A stretch of DNA of 64,000 nt, from assembly GCF_014641635.1 (NCBI RefSeq), contig NZ_BMIC01000001.1, positions 1,122,641 through 1,186,640 of the forward strand, given 5' to 3'. The position numbers were made by a program, and so were the translations under genes. How positions within the stretch are numbered: position 1 is the stretch's first letter; each line of letters starts with the position of its first letter. The stretch is from Aquaticitalea lipolytica. Lineage in GTDB: Bacteria; Bacteroidota; Bacteroidia; Flavobacteriales; Flavobacteriaceae. Below the pieces are notes generated by a model, which was not told where the DNA came from, searched no databases, and worked only from the letters and a program-made list of their open reading frames with translations. Shown here piece after piece: positions 54,136-63,315 of the stretch.

Positions 54136-54861
54136 TTAATCTCTAGACATAAAAATACTCAATATATACCAGAACAATAACATTAAAGATGCAAACAATC
54201 CTAAAGCTGCTGGTATATAATCTTCACTAGAATATTTATTTACCAAATTTGATGTTTGGTATAAAATTGAACCTCCTGCTAATAAACACATAGCAACTGA
54301 AAACCACAGTCCTAAATTAAACCCAAAAAGAGAACCTGCAATAATTAATCCTATAGCAATAAAAAAACCTATTGTTAATCCTGTTTTTAAAAACGAAAAA
54401 TCTTTTTTAGTAAAAAACACAACTGCTGACAATCCTGTAAATAATGCTAGTGTTACTATGGCTGCTTGATTTAAAATTTCAGGACCAGAATCCATATAAA
54501 AAGCTGCAATATAAATTAAAGGCACAAAAATAAATGCTTCAGCCAAAATATATAAACCATAGGCTAAATATTGCTTGTTTTTATCTGGAGTTTTTAGAGC
54601 CATTCTTTCAGCATATGTAGTAATAAACATAAACCCTCCTAGCATTAAAAGCCATTTAAAACCCTCTGTCATTGATAAAGCAAAGTTGACAATAGTTTCA
54701 CTTTGAAGCAGTAGATACTCAAATAAAATAAATACTAAAACGCCACCAGCAACATGTGCATAGGTTTTTTTATAAAATGCGACACGATCAACTTCAGATA
54801 ATGAACTCAATAGTAATTTGCTTTCAAAATTCTGAAAAGGTCCTTCAGGTGAATTTTCCAT
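54136..54861 (-). CDS. Bax inhibitor-1/YccA family membrane protein
   Basis: A 241-aa protein with seven membrane helices. It has the BI-1 pattern: KKTYAHVAGGVLVFILFEYLLL, YAERMALKTPDKNKQYLAYGLYILAEAFIF (in part), and a C-terminal ALGLFASLMLLFWYILSIF. Bacterial YccA-like members interact with FtsH or form a pH-sensitive channel; the role here is open. Confidence 0.9.
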   Translation of the reverse strand: MENSPEGPFQNFESKLLLSSLSEVDRVAFYKKTYAHVAGGVLVFILFEYLLLQSETIVNFALSMTEGFKWLLMLGGFMFITTYAERMALKTPDKNKQYLAYGLYILAEAFIFVPLIYIAAFYMDSGPEILNQAAIVTLALFTGLSAVVFFTKKDFSFLKTGLTIGFFIAIGLIIAGSLFGFNLGLWFSVAMCLLAGGSILYQTSNLVNKYSSEDYIPAALGLFASLMLLFWYILSIFMSRD

Positions 54862-54959
54862 AATATGTTAGTTTTTTATTAGAAGTTAAAAATATGAAAA
54901 AAAATAAACCGAATTACGACAGTATATCGAATTCGGTTTATGGTATATTTTTTAGTGAA

Positions 54960-55655
54960 TTAATCTCTTCCTCCAAACACTTGAAGTGCCCAATATAATA
55001 GTGATGCTAAAGCACCTATTGCTGCAACTAAATATGTACGAGCTGCCCATTTAAGTGCATCTTCTGAACCTTTATATTCCTCAGGAGTAACCATGTTTTT
55101 TGCTTTTAGCCAAGCTAATGCTCTATTACTAGCATCATATTCAACTGGTAATGTTATAAAACTAAATACAGTTGCAACTGCCATAAATGCTAATCCAGCT
55201 ACTGCAATCCATTGTCCGAAACCAACACCTGCTGCTCCTGCTAATATCAAGCCTCCAATAACCAACCATTGCGACATACCTGATGTCACACTTACCATTG
55301 GCACTAAAGTAGAGCGTGTTTGTAACCAACTATAAGCTTGAGCATGTTGTACAGCATGTCCACACTCGTGCGCTGCAACTGCTGCTGCTGCTGCATTTCG
55401 TTGATTGTAAACAGCCTCACTTAAGTTTACTGTTTTGTTCTTAGGGTTGTAATGATCTGTTAATTGCCCTGCAACAGATATTACCTCAACATCATAAATG
55501 CCATTATCTGCCAACATTTTTTCGGCAATTTCTTTACCACTCATGCCATTACGTAATTGCACTTTAGAGTAATGTGCAAACTTTTTCTTTAATTGATTAC
55601 TTACTAACCAACTTACTAGAGCTATAGCTCCTATTAATATATAATATCCAATCAT
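54960..55655 (-). CDS. Neutral zinc metallopeptidase (membrane, HExxH)
   Basis: A 231-aa protein. Helix at about 3-20, then DGIYDVEVISVAGQLTDHYNPKNKTVNLSE-like segment (about 50-80), the metal motif H96-E97-C-G-H100 in AAHECGHAVQHA, and three further helices. This is the family of zinc membrane peptidases of about 230 aa found in many bacteria; function is unknown. It is 98 bp upstream of the BI-1 gene on the same strand. Confidence 0.93.
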   Translation of the reverse strand: MIGYYILIGAIALVSWLVSNQLKKKFAHYSKVQLRNGMSGKEIAEKMLADNGIYDVEVISVAGQLTDHYNPKNKTVNLSEAVYNQRNAAAAAVAAHECGHAVQHAQAYSWLQTRSTLVPMVSVTSGMSQWLVIGGLILAGAAGVGFGQWIAVAGLAFMAVATVFSFITLPVEYDASNRALAWLKAKNMVTPEEYKGSEDALKWAARTYLVAAIGALASLLYWALQVFGGRD

Positions 55656-55807
55656 TTTTTATACTTTTTATTAATTGTAAATGTAATACAAGTATAGCAA
55701 AAAATAAGCCAAATTTGAGTTAAGAAATTTTGTCAGTATCTTTTTTTTACGCAACCATTTAGCCTTTTTTACATCTACATATAAAGCACTAACTAAAATA
55801 ACATATT

Positions 55808-56227
55808 ATGAAAAGAATTTTCCTTTATATCGTCTTCTCTTTTTTTATTATTTCATGCACTAATAAAGATGAGGATTCTTTCATGCCTAGCGAAGCAGAT
55901 CTTATAAGCAAGTGGAAACTTATTGAAATGTATTCTGATCCTGGTGATGGAAGTGGAGATTTTGAAACTGTTAGTAGCAATAAAACTGTTTCATTTTACA
56001 GTGACGATGTTATAGCATCAAATGGAGATTTGTGTATTATGGGTACAAATACAACTGATGGAAGTTTTGGAACCTTTACCATAGGAACAACTAATACAAT
56101 AACACCAAACTCTTGTACTTTTGAGCCACCTTTTAGTATGACTTTTGTGATTGAAAACTCAATACTACTAATATACTATACTTGTATTGAAGCTTGTGTG
56201 GAAAAGTATGAATTAATTGAGCAATAA
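55808..56227 (+). CDS. Lipocalin-like lipoprotein
   Basis: A 139-aa predicted lipoprotein (signal ending FFIISC, Cys17). The mature part (LISKWKLIEMYSDPGDGSGDFETV, then KTVSFYSDDVIASNG, and a Cys-rich C-terminus CTFEPPFS, YYTCIEACVEKYELIEQ) resembles lipocalin-like proteins of Bacteroidota. Function unknown. Its stop abuts the stop of the next gene on the other strand. Confidence 0.72.
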   Translation: MKRIFLYIVFSFFIISCTNKDEDSFMPSEADLISKWKLIEMYSDPGDGSGDFETVSSNKTVSFYSDDVIASNGDLCIMGTNTTDGSFGTFTIGTTNTITPNSCTFEPPFSMTFVIENSILLIYYTCIEACVEKYELIEQ

Positions 56228-56527
56228 TTAATCAAGCATTTTCATAGAAGATACTTGAAATCTATCTCCTTCTAATTTACCTGTAACTTCAGCTTTTCTT
56301 ACAACTTCACAAAAGCCAGTACCTTTATCATGTGCGTCGCCAAAATCGTCAATATCTGCACCATCCACAAAATAGGCTTTACCATCAAAACGAACCGCTA
56401 AATCGCATCCATCTTGAGATGTTAATCCAAATTGGCATTGTCCACAAGATGCTTCAACAGTCTGCTTTTTTTCTTCGCTACAAGCAAAGCTTAAAAACAG
56501 AACACAAACAAAAAGTATTTTTTTCAT
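56228..56527 (-). CDS. Small Cys-rich lipoprotein (DUF6370-like)
   Basis: A 99-aa protein from ATG 56527. The frame is open 34 codons further upstream (to 56629), but that part has no signal peptide and would overlap the leuS end, so I reject it. Signal ending LSFACSEEK with lipobox Cys16. The mature protein has ASCGQCQFGLTSQDGCDLAVRFDGKAYFVDG (in part), DIDDFGDAHDKGTGFCEVV: a four-Cys pattern of small Bacteroidota proteins that I associate with DUF6370. Possibly metal-binding. Confidence 0.78.
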   Translation of the reverse strand: MKKILFVCVLFLSFACSEEKKQTVEASCGQCQFGLTSQDGCDLAVRFDGKAYFVDGADIDDFGDAHDKGTGFCEVVRKAEVTGKLEGDRFQVSSMKMLD

Positions 56528-56579
56528 AATTTTTATAATTAATAATTTATTAATCAGATTACAAAGTCGTCCTTTTATC

Positions 56580-56593
56580 TCGACTGCGCTCGA
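56580..56593. repeat. TCGA-CTGCGC-TCGA motif
   Basis: TCGACTGCGCTCGA at 56580-56593 is a word I recall as frequent in flavobacterial intergenic repeats. It stands out by its G+C content and lies 25 bp downstream of the leuS stop. Confidence 0.4.
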
Positions 56594-56618
56594 TATGAAA
56601 GCCTTAGTCTTAACGACA

Positions 56619-59615
56619 TTAACCAACAATATTTACAATTTTACCAGGAACAATAATTACTTTTTTAGGCGCTCTTCCTTGTAATTGAGCAATAGTTTTT
56701 TCGTGAGCCATTACTGCTTTTTCGATGTCATCTTTACTTAAATCTAAAGACAATTCCATCGTGAATTTCATTTTTCCGTTAAAGGAAATCGGATATTCTT
56801 TACTGCTCTCTACTAAATGACTTGCATCAAATTTAGGAAAAGCTGCAGTAGAGATAGACTCTTTATGACCTAATTGATTCCATAATTCTTCAGCGATATG
56901 TGGCGCATAAGGTGATAATAGAATTAACAAAGGCTCTAAAATCTCTTTACTTGTACACTTTTGAGCTGTTAGCTCATTGCATGCAATCATAAAGGTAGAC
57001 ACAGAAGTATTGAAAGAAAAATTCTCGATATCTTCTTCTACTTTTTTGATGGTTTTATGTAGCGTTTTTAAATTGTCAGCAGTTGGCTTAGCATCATTTA
57101 CGTTTAAACCATTGTCACCAACATACAACTTCCAGAATTTTTTAAGAAACCCATGAACTCCAGTAATACCAGCAGTATTCCAAGGTTTAGCTTGCTCTAA
57201 AGGTCCTAAAAACATTTCGTAAAGCCTTAAACTGTCTGCTCCATATTGCTCACAGATTGCATCAGGATTTACAACATTGTATTTGGATTTGGACATTTTT
57301 TCGACGTCTCTAAAAACCGTATAAGTATTATCATCTTCAAAGATCCAACTTACATTTTTAAACTCTGGTCTCCAATTTTTAAAGGCTTCAACATCCAATT
57401 CATTTGATGCATTAACTAAAGATACATCTGTATGAATCATTGTTTCACCAAAAGACAATTTATAGATGTCAACTTGATTAGTATCTACATTATTTAAAAA
57501 ATTATCCAGCTCTGGTAAATCATATTTTTCATTCAGATCAAATAAAGACAAGTCTTCACTAAAATATTTTTGGTAAATTTCAGTTGAACATAATATTGTT
57601 GGTAATTTTAATGCCAATTCTTTCAGATAATCTATACTTCCTTTATGAAAGAGAGTATCGACCCACATTAATTTCAATTTAAAAACAAAAGCACTCGTCC
57701 CAAGAATCATTCCTTGATTAATTAGTTTTTTTGCAAACTCATCAACAGGTACTAACCCTAAATCGAACATAAATTTTTGCCAGAAGCGTGCATATAATAA
57801 ATGTCCTGTAGCATGTTCGCTTCCACCAATATATAAATCGACCTGTTGCCAGTAATCTATCGCTTCTTTTGAGAAAATTTCATTCTCATTATGAGGATCC
57901 ATATAACGATTAAAATACTGTGAGCTTCCTGCCCAACCAGGCATTGTGTTTAGCTCTAAAGGAAATATAGTAGTGTTGTTTATTTTATCATTTGATACAA
58001 CTGAATTAGTTTCAATACACCAAGCCCAAACTGTTGCATTACCTAAAGGTGGCTCACCATTTTCGGTTGGTAAATATTTTTCAACTTCAGGCAACGTAAT
58101 TGGTAAATGTTGTGCATCTATCATTTGCGGCATTCCGTTTACATAATACACAGGAAATGGTTCTCCCCAATAACGCTGACGAGAAAACACAGCGTCACGT
58201 AATCTATAATTGGTTTTACCTTCCCCTTGACCTAGCTTTTCTAACTCGTAAATGGCTAACTTGGTTGCTTTTTTATAGTTTAATCCGTTAAGGAAATCGC
58301 TATTCGCAATTATAGTATTGTCTTTATCCGCAAAGGCTTCTTCACTAATATCTACGCCTTCAAAAATGTTAGGAATAGGAATATTAAAATGCTTTGCAAA
58401 ATCGTAATCACGTTGGTCGCCACAAGGTACAGACATAACTGCTCCTGTTCCGTAACCAGCCAACACATAATCGCCAATCCAGATTGGAATAGGCTCTTTA
58501 GTAAAAGGATGCTCTGCATAAGCTCCTGTAAATGCACCAGAAATGGTTTTTACGTCTGCCATACGTTCGCGTTCGCTTCGTTTTGCAGTGGCTTCAATAT
58601 AAGCTTCAACCTCAACTTTTTGTTCTGAAGTTGTAATTTTAGATACGAGCTCGTGTTCTGGAGCAAGCGTCATAAAACTAACGCCAAAAATGGTGTCAGG
58701 ACGTGTTGTGAAGACGTCTATAACCTCATCATGATTATTTACTTTAAAAGTCACACTCGCTCCAACCGATTTTCCAATCCAGTTGCGTTGACTTTCTTTA
58801 AGTGAATCTGTCCAATCAATAGTATCTAATCCTTGAAGTAAACGCTCTGCATAGGCAGAAATACGCATACTCCATTGTGTCATTTTTTTACGGATTACAG
58901 GATGACCACCACGTTCTGAAACTCCATTTACAATTTCATCATTTGCCAGCACAGTTCCTAAAGCAGGACACCAGTTAACTTCGGTTTCAGCTAAATATGT
59001 TAGTCGGTATTGTAAAAGTATTTCTTGTTGTTTTTCAGATGAAAAAGTATTCCATTGTTCAGCGGTAAAAGGTTCAATGTTATCATCACAAACTGCATTT
59101 ACATTGGCATTTCCTTCTGCTGAAAATTTTGAAATAAGCGTTTCAATAGATTCCGCTTTATTGGTATCGTTATTATACCATGATTCAAACAACTGAATAA
59201 AAATCCACTGTGTCCATTTGTAATAATTAGGGTCAGAAGTACGTACTTCTCTGCTCCAATCGAAAGAAAAACCAATTTGGTCTAGTTGTCGTCTATACGT
59301 TTTTATGTTTTCTTCTGTCGTTAAAGCTGGATGTTGCCCTGTTTGAATGGCATATTGCTCTGCAGGCAAACCAAAACTATCATAACCTTGAGGATGCAAC
59401 ACATTAAACCCTTTATGACGTTTATAACGTGCATAAATATCGCTAGCAATATAACCTAATGGATGACCTACGTGTAAGCCTGCTCCACTTGGGTAAGGAA
59501 ACATATCTAGTACGTAATATTTTGGTTTATCGCTAGTGTTTGAGGCTTTAAACGTTTTGTTTTCTGCCCAATATTTTTGCCACTTGGCTTCAATGTCGTT
59601 AAAATGGTATTGCAT
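56619..59615 (-). CDS. leuS: Leucine--tRNA ligase
   Basis: A 998-aa class I synthetase. HVGH at 48-51 (SGAGLHVGHPLGY), editing domain (TTRPDTIFGVSFMTLAPEH), KMSKS in VEKMSKSKYNVVNPDA, and a C-terminal tRNA-binding part. It is longer than typical bacterial LeuRS by about 100 aa because of segments near 155-205 and 650-760, the usual Bacteroidota insertions. It charges tRNA-Leu. It is transcribed divergently from ftsX; a -7 element lies upstream. Confidence 0.97.
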   Translation of the reverse strand: MQYHFNDIEAKWQKYWAENKTFKASNTSDKPKYYVLDMFPYPSGAGLHVGHPLGYIASDIYARYKRHKGFNVLHPQGYDSFGLPAEQYAIQTGQHPALTTEENIKTYRRQLDQIGFSFDWSREVRTSDPNYYKWTQWIFIQLFESWYNNDTNKAESIETLISKFSAEGNANVNAVCDDNIEPFTAEQWNTFSSEKQQEILLQYRLTYLAETEVNWCPALGTVLANDEIVNGVSERGGHPVIRKKMTQWSMRISAYAERLLQGLDTIDWTDSLKESQRNWIGKSVGASVTFKVNNHDEVIDVFTTRPDTIFGVSFMTLAPEHELVSKITTSEQKVEVEAYIEATAKRSERERMADVKTISGAFTGAYAEHPFTKEPIPIWIGDYVLAGYGTGAVMSVPCGDQRDYDFAKHFNIPIPNIFEGVDISEEAFADKDNTIIANSDFLNGLNYKKATKLAIYELEKLGQGEGKTNYRLRDAVFSRQRYWGEPFPVYYVNGMPQMIDAQHLPITLPEVEKYLPTENGEPPLGNATVWAWCIETNSVVSNDKINNTTIFPLELNTMPGWAGSSQYFNRYMDPHNENEIFSKEAIDYWQQVDLYIGGSEHATGHLLYARFWQKFMFDLGLVPVDEFAKKLINQGMILGTSAFVFKLKLMWVDTLFHKGSIDYLKELALKLPTILCSTEIYQKYFSEDLSLFDLNEKYDLPELDNFLNNVDTNQVDIYKLSFGETMIHTDVSLVNASNELDVEAFKNWRPEFKNVSWIFEDDNTYTVFRDVEKMSKSKYNVVNPDAICEQYGADSLRLYEMFLGPLEQAKPWNTAGITGVHGFLKKFWKLYVGDNGLNVNDAKPTADNLKTLHKTIKKVEEDIENFSFNTSVSTFMIACNELTAQKCTSKEILEPLLILLSPYAPHIAEELWNQLGHKESISTAAFPKFDASHLVESSKEYPISFNGKMKFTMELSLDLSKDDIEKAVMAHEKTIAQLQGRAPKKVIIVPGKIVNIVG

Positions 59616-59642
59616 CTTCGTGTTTTTCCGCTTTTAAAAGAG

Positions 59643-59650
59643 CAAATTTA
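59643..59650 (-). promoter_or_regulatory. Candidate -7 element TAAATTTG of leuS
   Basis: The minus strand has TAAATTTGCTC 28 bp before the leuS ATG. It fits TAnnTTTG; the -33 element is unclear. Confidence 0.5.
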
Positions 59651-59741
59651 AACTTATTATAACAATGTTGAAAGTTTAAACGTTGTAAACCTTAACAGAA
59701 TAGATTTCTTTTATATTTTTACAGCATAATCCATTTTATTT

Positions 59742-60620
59742 ATGAGTTCATCATTTGACAAGTATCAAAAACGCAAATTAATTTCATCTTATTTTTCTGT
59801 TGTCATTAGTATTGCTTTGGTTCTTTTTCTATTAGGTTGTCTTGGCTTGTTGGTTTTAAATGCTAAAAAAGTAGCTGACCATTTTAAAGAACAAGTTGTT
59901 GTTACTATTTATTTAAATGATTCTGCCAAAGAAGTTGAAGTAAATCAACTAGAGAAAAGTTTAGCTATGGCTGAATATACCAAAAGCACTGAATATGTAT
60001 CTAAAGAAGCTGCTGCAGAATCGATGAAAGCAGAAACTGGTGAAGATTTTATGGATTTTGTGGGTTATAATCCATTACAAAACTCAATTGACGTTCACCT
60101 AAAAGCCGATTTTGTGACTACAGAAACGCTTGAAAGTATCACTGAAGAACTAGCGTCTAAAAAGTTTATTGAAGAGATACGTTATGACAATGATTTGGTT
60201 GAGCTTATGAACGATAACGTTAAAAAAATTACCTTTTGGGTGTTGATTATTAGTGCCATTTTTACGCTAATCGCTGTTTTATTGATTAATAGTTCAATAC
60301 GTTTAGCAGTATACTCAAAACGATTTATTATTAAAACTATGCAAATGGTTGGTGCAACTAAATCGTTTATTAGAAGACCTTTTATATTAAAAAGTGTACA
60401 ATTAGGTATAATTGGAGCCATTGTTGCTTTAATTGGTATGGCAGTGGTGTTGTATTATCTTAACCAAACATTCCCAGAGTTAGAGCTTGCAAAAAACCCT
60501 GTTTTACTTGGAGGTTTATTTATTGGAGTGTTTTTACTAGGCATTTTTATAACTTGGATAAGCACGTTTATTGCAACACAGCGTTTCTTGAATTTAAAAA
60601 CCGATCAATTGTATTATTAA
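59742..60620 (+). CDS. ftsX: Cell division protein FtsX
   Basis: A 292-aa membrane protein with one N-terminal helix (about 20-40), a periplasmic domain (about 45-165) and three C-terminal helices (about 170-285), with SSIRLAVYSKRFIIKTMQMVGATKSFIRRPF as the FtsX signature (in part). It forms the FtsEX ABC complex that controls peptidoglycan hydrolases at division. No ftsE is adjacent, usual for this phylum. The order leuS/ftsX/DUF3098/uppP/truB is the flavobacterial arrangement. Confidence 0.95.
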   Translation: MSSSFDKYQKRKLISSYFSVVISIALVLFLLGCLGLLVLNAKKVADHFKEQVVVTIYLNDSAKEVEVNQLEKSLAMAEYTKSTEYVSKEAAAESMKAETGEDFMDFVGYNPLQNSIDVHLKADFVTTETLESITEELASKKFIEEIRYDNDLVELMNDNVKKITFWVLIISAIFTLIAVLLINSSIRLAVYSKRFIIKTMQMVGATKSFIRRPFILKSVQLGIIGAIVALIGMAVVLYYLNQTFPELELAKNPVLLGGLFIGVFLLGIFITWISTFIATQRFLNLKTDQLYY

Positions 60621-60621
60621 T

Positions 60622-61134
60622 ATGAATACAACTTTAAGAAAAGAAATAATTTGGTTTGCTATTTGCCTCATTCTTATTCTTTTGGTTTACTATTTTAATA
60701 TTGGTTCATTAAATATTTTTGCTGAATCATTTTTGGATATTAATGTTCATGATACTTATTTTGTTGTTCCTTCATTTCAGTTTTTAATTTTACTTACTCT
60801 ATTTGTGTTCTTCGATGTTTATCTAATTAGATCTTTCTTTTACAGATTTAAAAATGTAATTGTAAATTATATTTCCTTAACTATAAACCTATTTATGATA
60901 GTTGCTTTAAGCTATCTAATTTCGTTTGTGTTTTCTAATGCAGTTTTTGATTCTACAACTATTTACCCTCCTTTATCAGCAGATAATGTAGTTACAGATG
61001 AAAATATTTTTGGTCGTTTTTTTTATGTGCCTGTTGTTTTACAAGTTTGCCTTGTATCGATTCAAACAATTCTTGCATTCAAAACTGGTGTGTTGATTCA
61101 AAACAAAAAATATGAATCTTCGTTACATAAATAA
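60622..61134 (+). CDS. Unknown small membrane protein with HDTYFVV motif
   Basis: A 170-aa protein with four membrane helices. Residues about 42-50 read VHDTYFVVP, the motif of haem-copper oxidase subunit I helix (HDTYFVVAHFH), but the following His residues of the oxidase are missing (PSFQFLILL). It therefore cannot be a functional oxidase subunit. It begins 1 bp after the ftsX stop. I do not recognise the family. With the next gene it separates ftsX from DUF3098, which are usually adjacent. Confidence 0.6.
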   Translation: MNTTLRKEIIWFAICLILILLVYYFNIGSLNIFAESFLDINVHDTYFVVPSFQFLILLTLFVFFDVYLIRSFFYRFKNVIVNYISLTINLFMIVALSYLISFVFSNAVFDSTTIYPPLSADNVVTDENIFGRFFYVPVVLQVCLVSIQTILAFKTGVLIQNKKYESSLHK

Positions 61135-61143
61135 ATTTCAACC

Positions 61144-61479
61144 ATGAAAAATCTAAAGTCGTTTTACATCCTTTCCATTTTTTTACTTTTCTCATCTTGC
61201 ATAATCAACAATCCTCAACCTGAAGATTGTGTCGTTCAAACTGTAAAAATCATCAAAATTACTGAAGGTACTTCCAATGACATTGTATTTCATGATAACG
61301 GAACAGACTTTTATTATATAAATCGAGGATTAGAGCGAGGCTTAAATTTAAATACTCTTAACACAAAAGTTTTAAATAAAACCGTTACTTTGCATTTACC
61401 AAAGTTGTTTTTAGGCACATCAGAACATATTGCTCAATTAGTGGTTGAGAACGACACAATTTTTACAGAATTTAAGTAA
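61144..61479 (+). CDS. Unknown lipoprotein
   Basis: A 111-aa predicted lipoprotein (signal ending LLFSSC, Cys19). The mature part is short and beta-rich (VVQTVKIIKITEGTSNDIVFHDNG in part, LHLPKLFLGTSEHIAQLVVENDTIFTEFK in part). No family recognised. It is 9 bp after the small membrane protein gene and 2 bp before DUF3098. Confidence 0.6.
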   Translation: MKNLKSFYILSIFLLFSSCIINNPQPEDCVVQTVKIIKITEGTSNDIVFHDNGTDFYYINRGLERGLNLNTLNTKVLNKTVTLHLPKLFLGTSEHIAQLVVENDTIFTEFK

Positions 61480-61481
61480 TC

Positions 61482-61748
61482 ATGGGAGAAAAAAAACGCA
61501 AAGAAGACAGTAAAAATGAGTTTATCTTCGGAAAGAAAAACTATAAGTTTATGCTTATAGGTTTAGCTTTTATTGCTATTGGTTTTATACTAATGGCAGG
61601 AGGCGGAAGTGATGACCCAAATGTATTTGATGAATCTATTTTTAGCTGGAGACGCATACGATTAGCTCCAACATTAGTTTTAATTGGTTTTGCTATTGAA
61701 GTATATGCTATTTTATTGAATCCAAACAAAGAAAAAAAATCTAAATAA
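61482..61748 (+). CDS. DUF3098 membrane protein
   Basis: An 88-aa protein with two helices and the DUF3098 pattern (FGKKNYKFMLIGLAFIAIGFILMAGG, then SWRRIRLAPTLVLIGFAIEVYAIL, both in part). It is a small membrane protein of the ftsX-uppP-truB operon; function unknown. Confidence 0.93.
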   Translation: MGEKKRKEDSKNEFIFGKKNYKFMLIGLAFIAIGFILMAGGGSDDPNVFDESIFSWRRIRLAPTLVLIGFAIEVYAILLNPNKEKKSK

Positions 61749-61784
61749 TAGCTCCTAATTATTAAATAACTCTCTCCTAATTTT

Positions 61785-62579
61785 ATGGACTTTATAGATT
61801 CAATAATTCTCGGTATAATTCAAGGTCTTACAGAATTTTTACCTGTATCTTCTAGTGGTCATTTAGAACTCGGCAAAGCTATATTAGGAGACCAATCTGT
61901 TCCAAAAGAAAGCCTTTTATTTACAGTTGTTTTACATTTTGCAACAGCTTTAAGTACCATAGTTGTTTTTAGAAAAGATATTTGGAGTATTTTAAAAGGT
62001 ATCTTAAAATTTGAATGGAATGACGACTTGCAATTTGCTTCTAAAATTGCAATTTCAATGATTCCAGCAGTAATTATAGGTGTATTCTTTGAAAAAGAAC
62101 TAGAGCAACTTTTTGGTGGTAATATTATGCTTGTTGGTTGTATGCTTTTGGTAACTGCATTATTACTGTTTTTAGCAGACAAAGCTAAAGACACGCAAAA
62201 AAAGGTAAGTTTTTCTAATGCATTTATTATAGGTGTTTCTCAAGCCATAGCAATGCTTCCAGGAATATCTCGCTCTGGAGCAACAATATCAACTTCTGTT
62301 TTACTTGGTAATGATAAAACCAAAGCCGCAAGATTTTCATTCTTAATGGTTGTTCCGCTAATATTCGGTAAAATTGCAAAAGACATATTAAGTGGAGACT
62401 TAACTTATGATAGTGCTAACTTTTTACCTTTAAGTGCTGGTTTTATTGCTGCTTTTGTTGCTGGACTTTTTGCCTGCACTTGGATGATTTCATTAGTAAA
62501 GAAAAGTAAACTTTCATATTTTGCAATATATTGTAGTGTAATTGGTATTGTTGCCATTTCTTATTCTTTTTTAAACTAA
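61785..62579 (+). CDS. uppP: Undecaprenyl-diphosphate phosphatase
   Basis: A 264-aa membrane phosphatase of the UppP/BacA family. The two catalytic motifs are present: GLTEFLPVSSSGHLELG and the PGISRSGATIS segment. About eight helices. It recycles undecaprenyl pyrophosphate for peptidoglycan and glycan assembly. It belongs to the ftsX-DUF3098-truB operon. Confidence 0.97.
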   Translation: MDFIDSIILGIIQGLTEFLPVSSSGHLELGKAILGDQSVPKESLLFTVVLHFATALSTIVVFRKDIWSILKGILKFEWNDDLQFASKIAISMIPAVIIGVFFEKELEQLFGGNIMLVGCMLLVTALLLFLADKAKDTQKKVSFSNAFIIGVSQAIAMLPGISRSGATISTSVLLGNDKTKAARFSFLMVVPLIFGKIAKDILSGDLTYDSANFLPLSAGFIAAFVAGLFACTWMISLVKKSKLSYFAIYCSVIGIVAISYSFLN

Positions 62580-62584
62580 ACCCA

Positions 62585-63280
62585 ATGAACACTGCTGAAG
62601 ATTATCTTTCTGGTCAAGTATTATTGATTGACAAGCCTTTGCATTGGACTTCCTTTCAGGCTGTAAACAAATTAAGGTGGGAAATACGAAGAGCATTCAA
62701 TATAAAAAAAATAAAAGTTGGTCACGCTGGTACTTTAGATCCTTTAGCAACAGGTTTGTTGGTGATTTGCACTGGTAAAATGACCAAGCAAATAGATACA
62801 TTTCAGGGACAAATAAAAGAATATACAGGCACATTTGTTTTAGGCAGTACAACACCTTCGTTTGATTTAGAAACCGAAATAGACCAAACTTATCCTACAG
62901 AGCATCTTACTGAGCAATTAATAAAAAATGCAACCTCACAGTTTATTGGTGATATTAATCAATATCCTCCTGTGTTTTCGGCTATTAAAAAAGACGGAAA
63001 ACGTTTGTATGAATTTGCACGAGCAGGTGAAGATGTAGAAATAAAGTCTCGTAAAGTGAATATTTCTGAGTTTGAAATCACAAAAATTGATGGTCTTAAT
63101 ATAGATTTTAGAGTTGTTTGTAGCAAAGGCACTTACATAAGATCGTTAGCTCACGATTTTGGAAAAGCACTTAATTCTGGTGCTCATTTATCAGCATTGC
63201 GTCGTACTAAAATTGGAAATTTTAATGTTATTGATGCTCTTTCTCCAGAAAAATTTATTGAACAACTTCCTTCGGAATAA
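62585..63280 (+). CDS. truB: tRNA pseudouridine(55) synthase
   Basis: A 231-aa enzyme. The catalytic Asp is D52 in KVGHAGTLDPLATGLL; the fold continues with YTGTFVLGSTTPSFDLE and GTYIRSLAHDFG. It makes pseudouridine 55 in tRNAs. It is 5 bp after uppP. Length is at the shorter end (no extra C-terminal PUA domain). Confidence 0.96.
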   Translation: MNTAEDYLSGQVLLIDKPLHWTSFQAVNKLRWEIRRAFNIKKIKVGHAGTLDPLATGLLVICTGKMTKQIDTFQGQIKEYTGTFVLGSTTPSFDLETEIDQTYPTEHLTEQLIKNATSQFIGDINQYPPVFSAIKKDGKRLYEFARAGEDVEIKSRKVNISEFEITKIDGLNIDFRVVCSKGTYIRSLAHDFGKALNSGAHLSALRRTKIGNFNVIDALSPEKFIEQLPSE

Positions 63281-63315
63281 TTATTGATACAGATTTGTTT
63301 CTAACTAAATTGTAT

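Noticed and set aside
56528-56629. N-terminal extension of the small Cys-rich lipoprotein
   Set aside because: The internal ATG 56527 is followed by a clean lipoprotein signal peptide; the upstream codons include intergenic repeat sequence and overlap leuS.
57946-58628. Several open frames opposite leuS
   Set aside because: They are antisense shadows of a full-length conserved synthetase gene.
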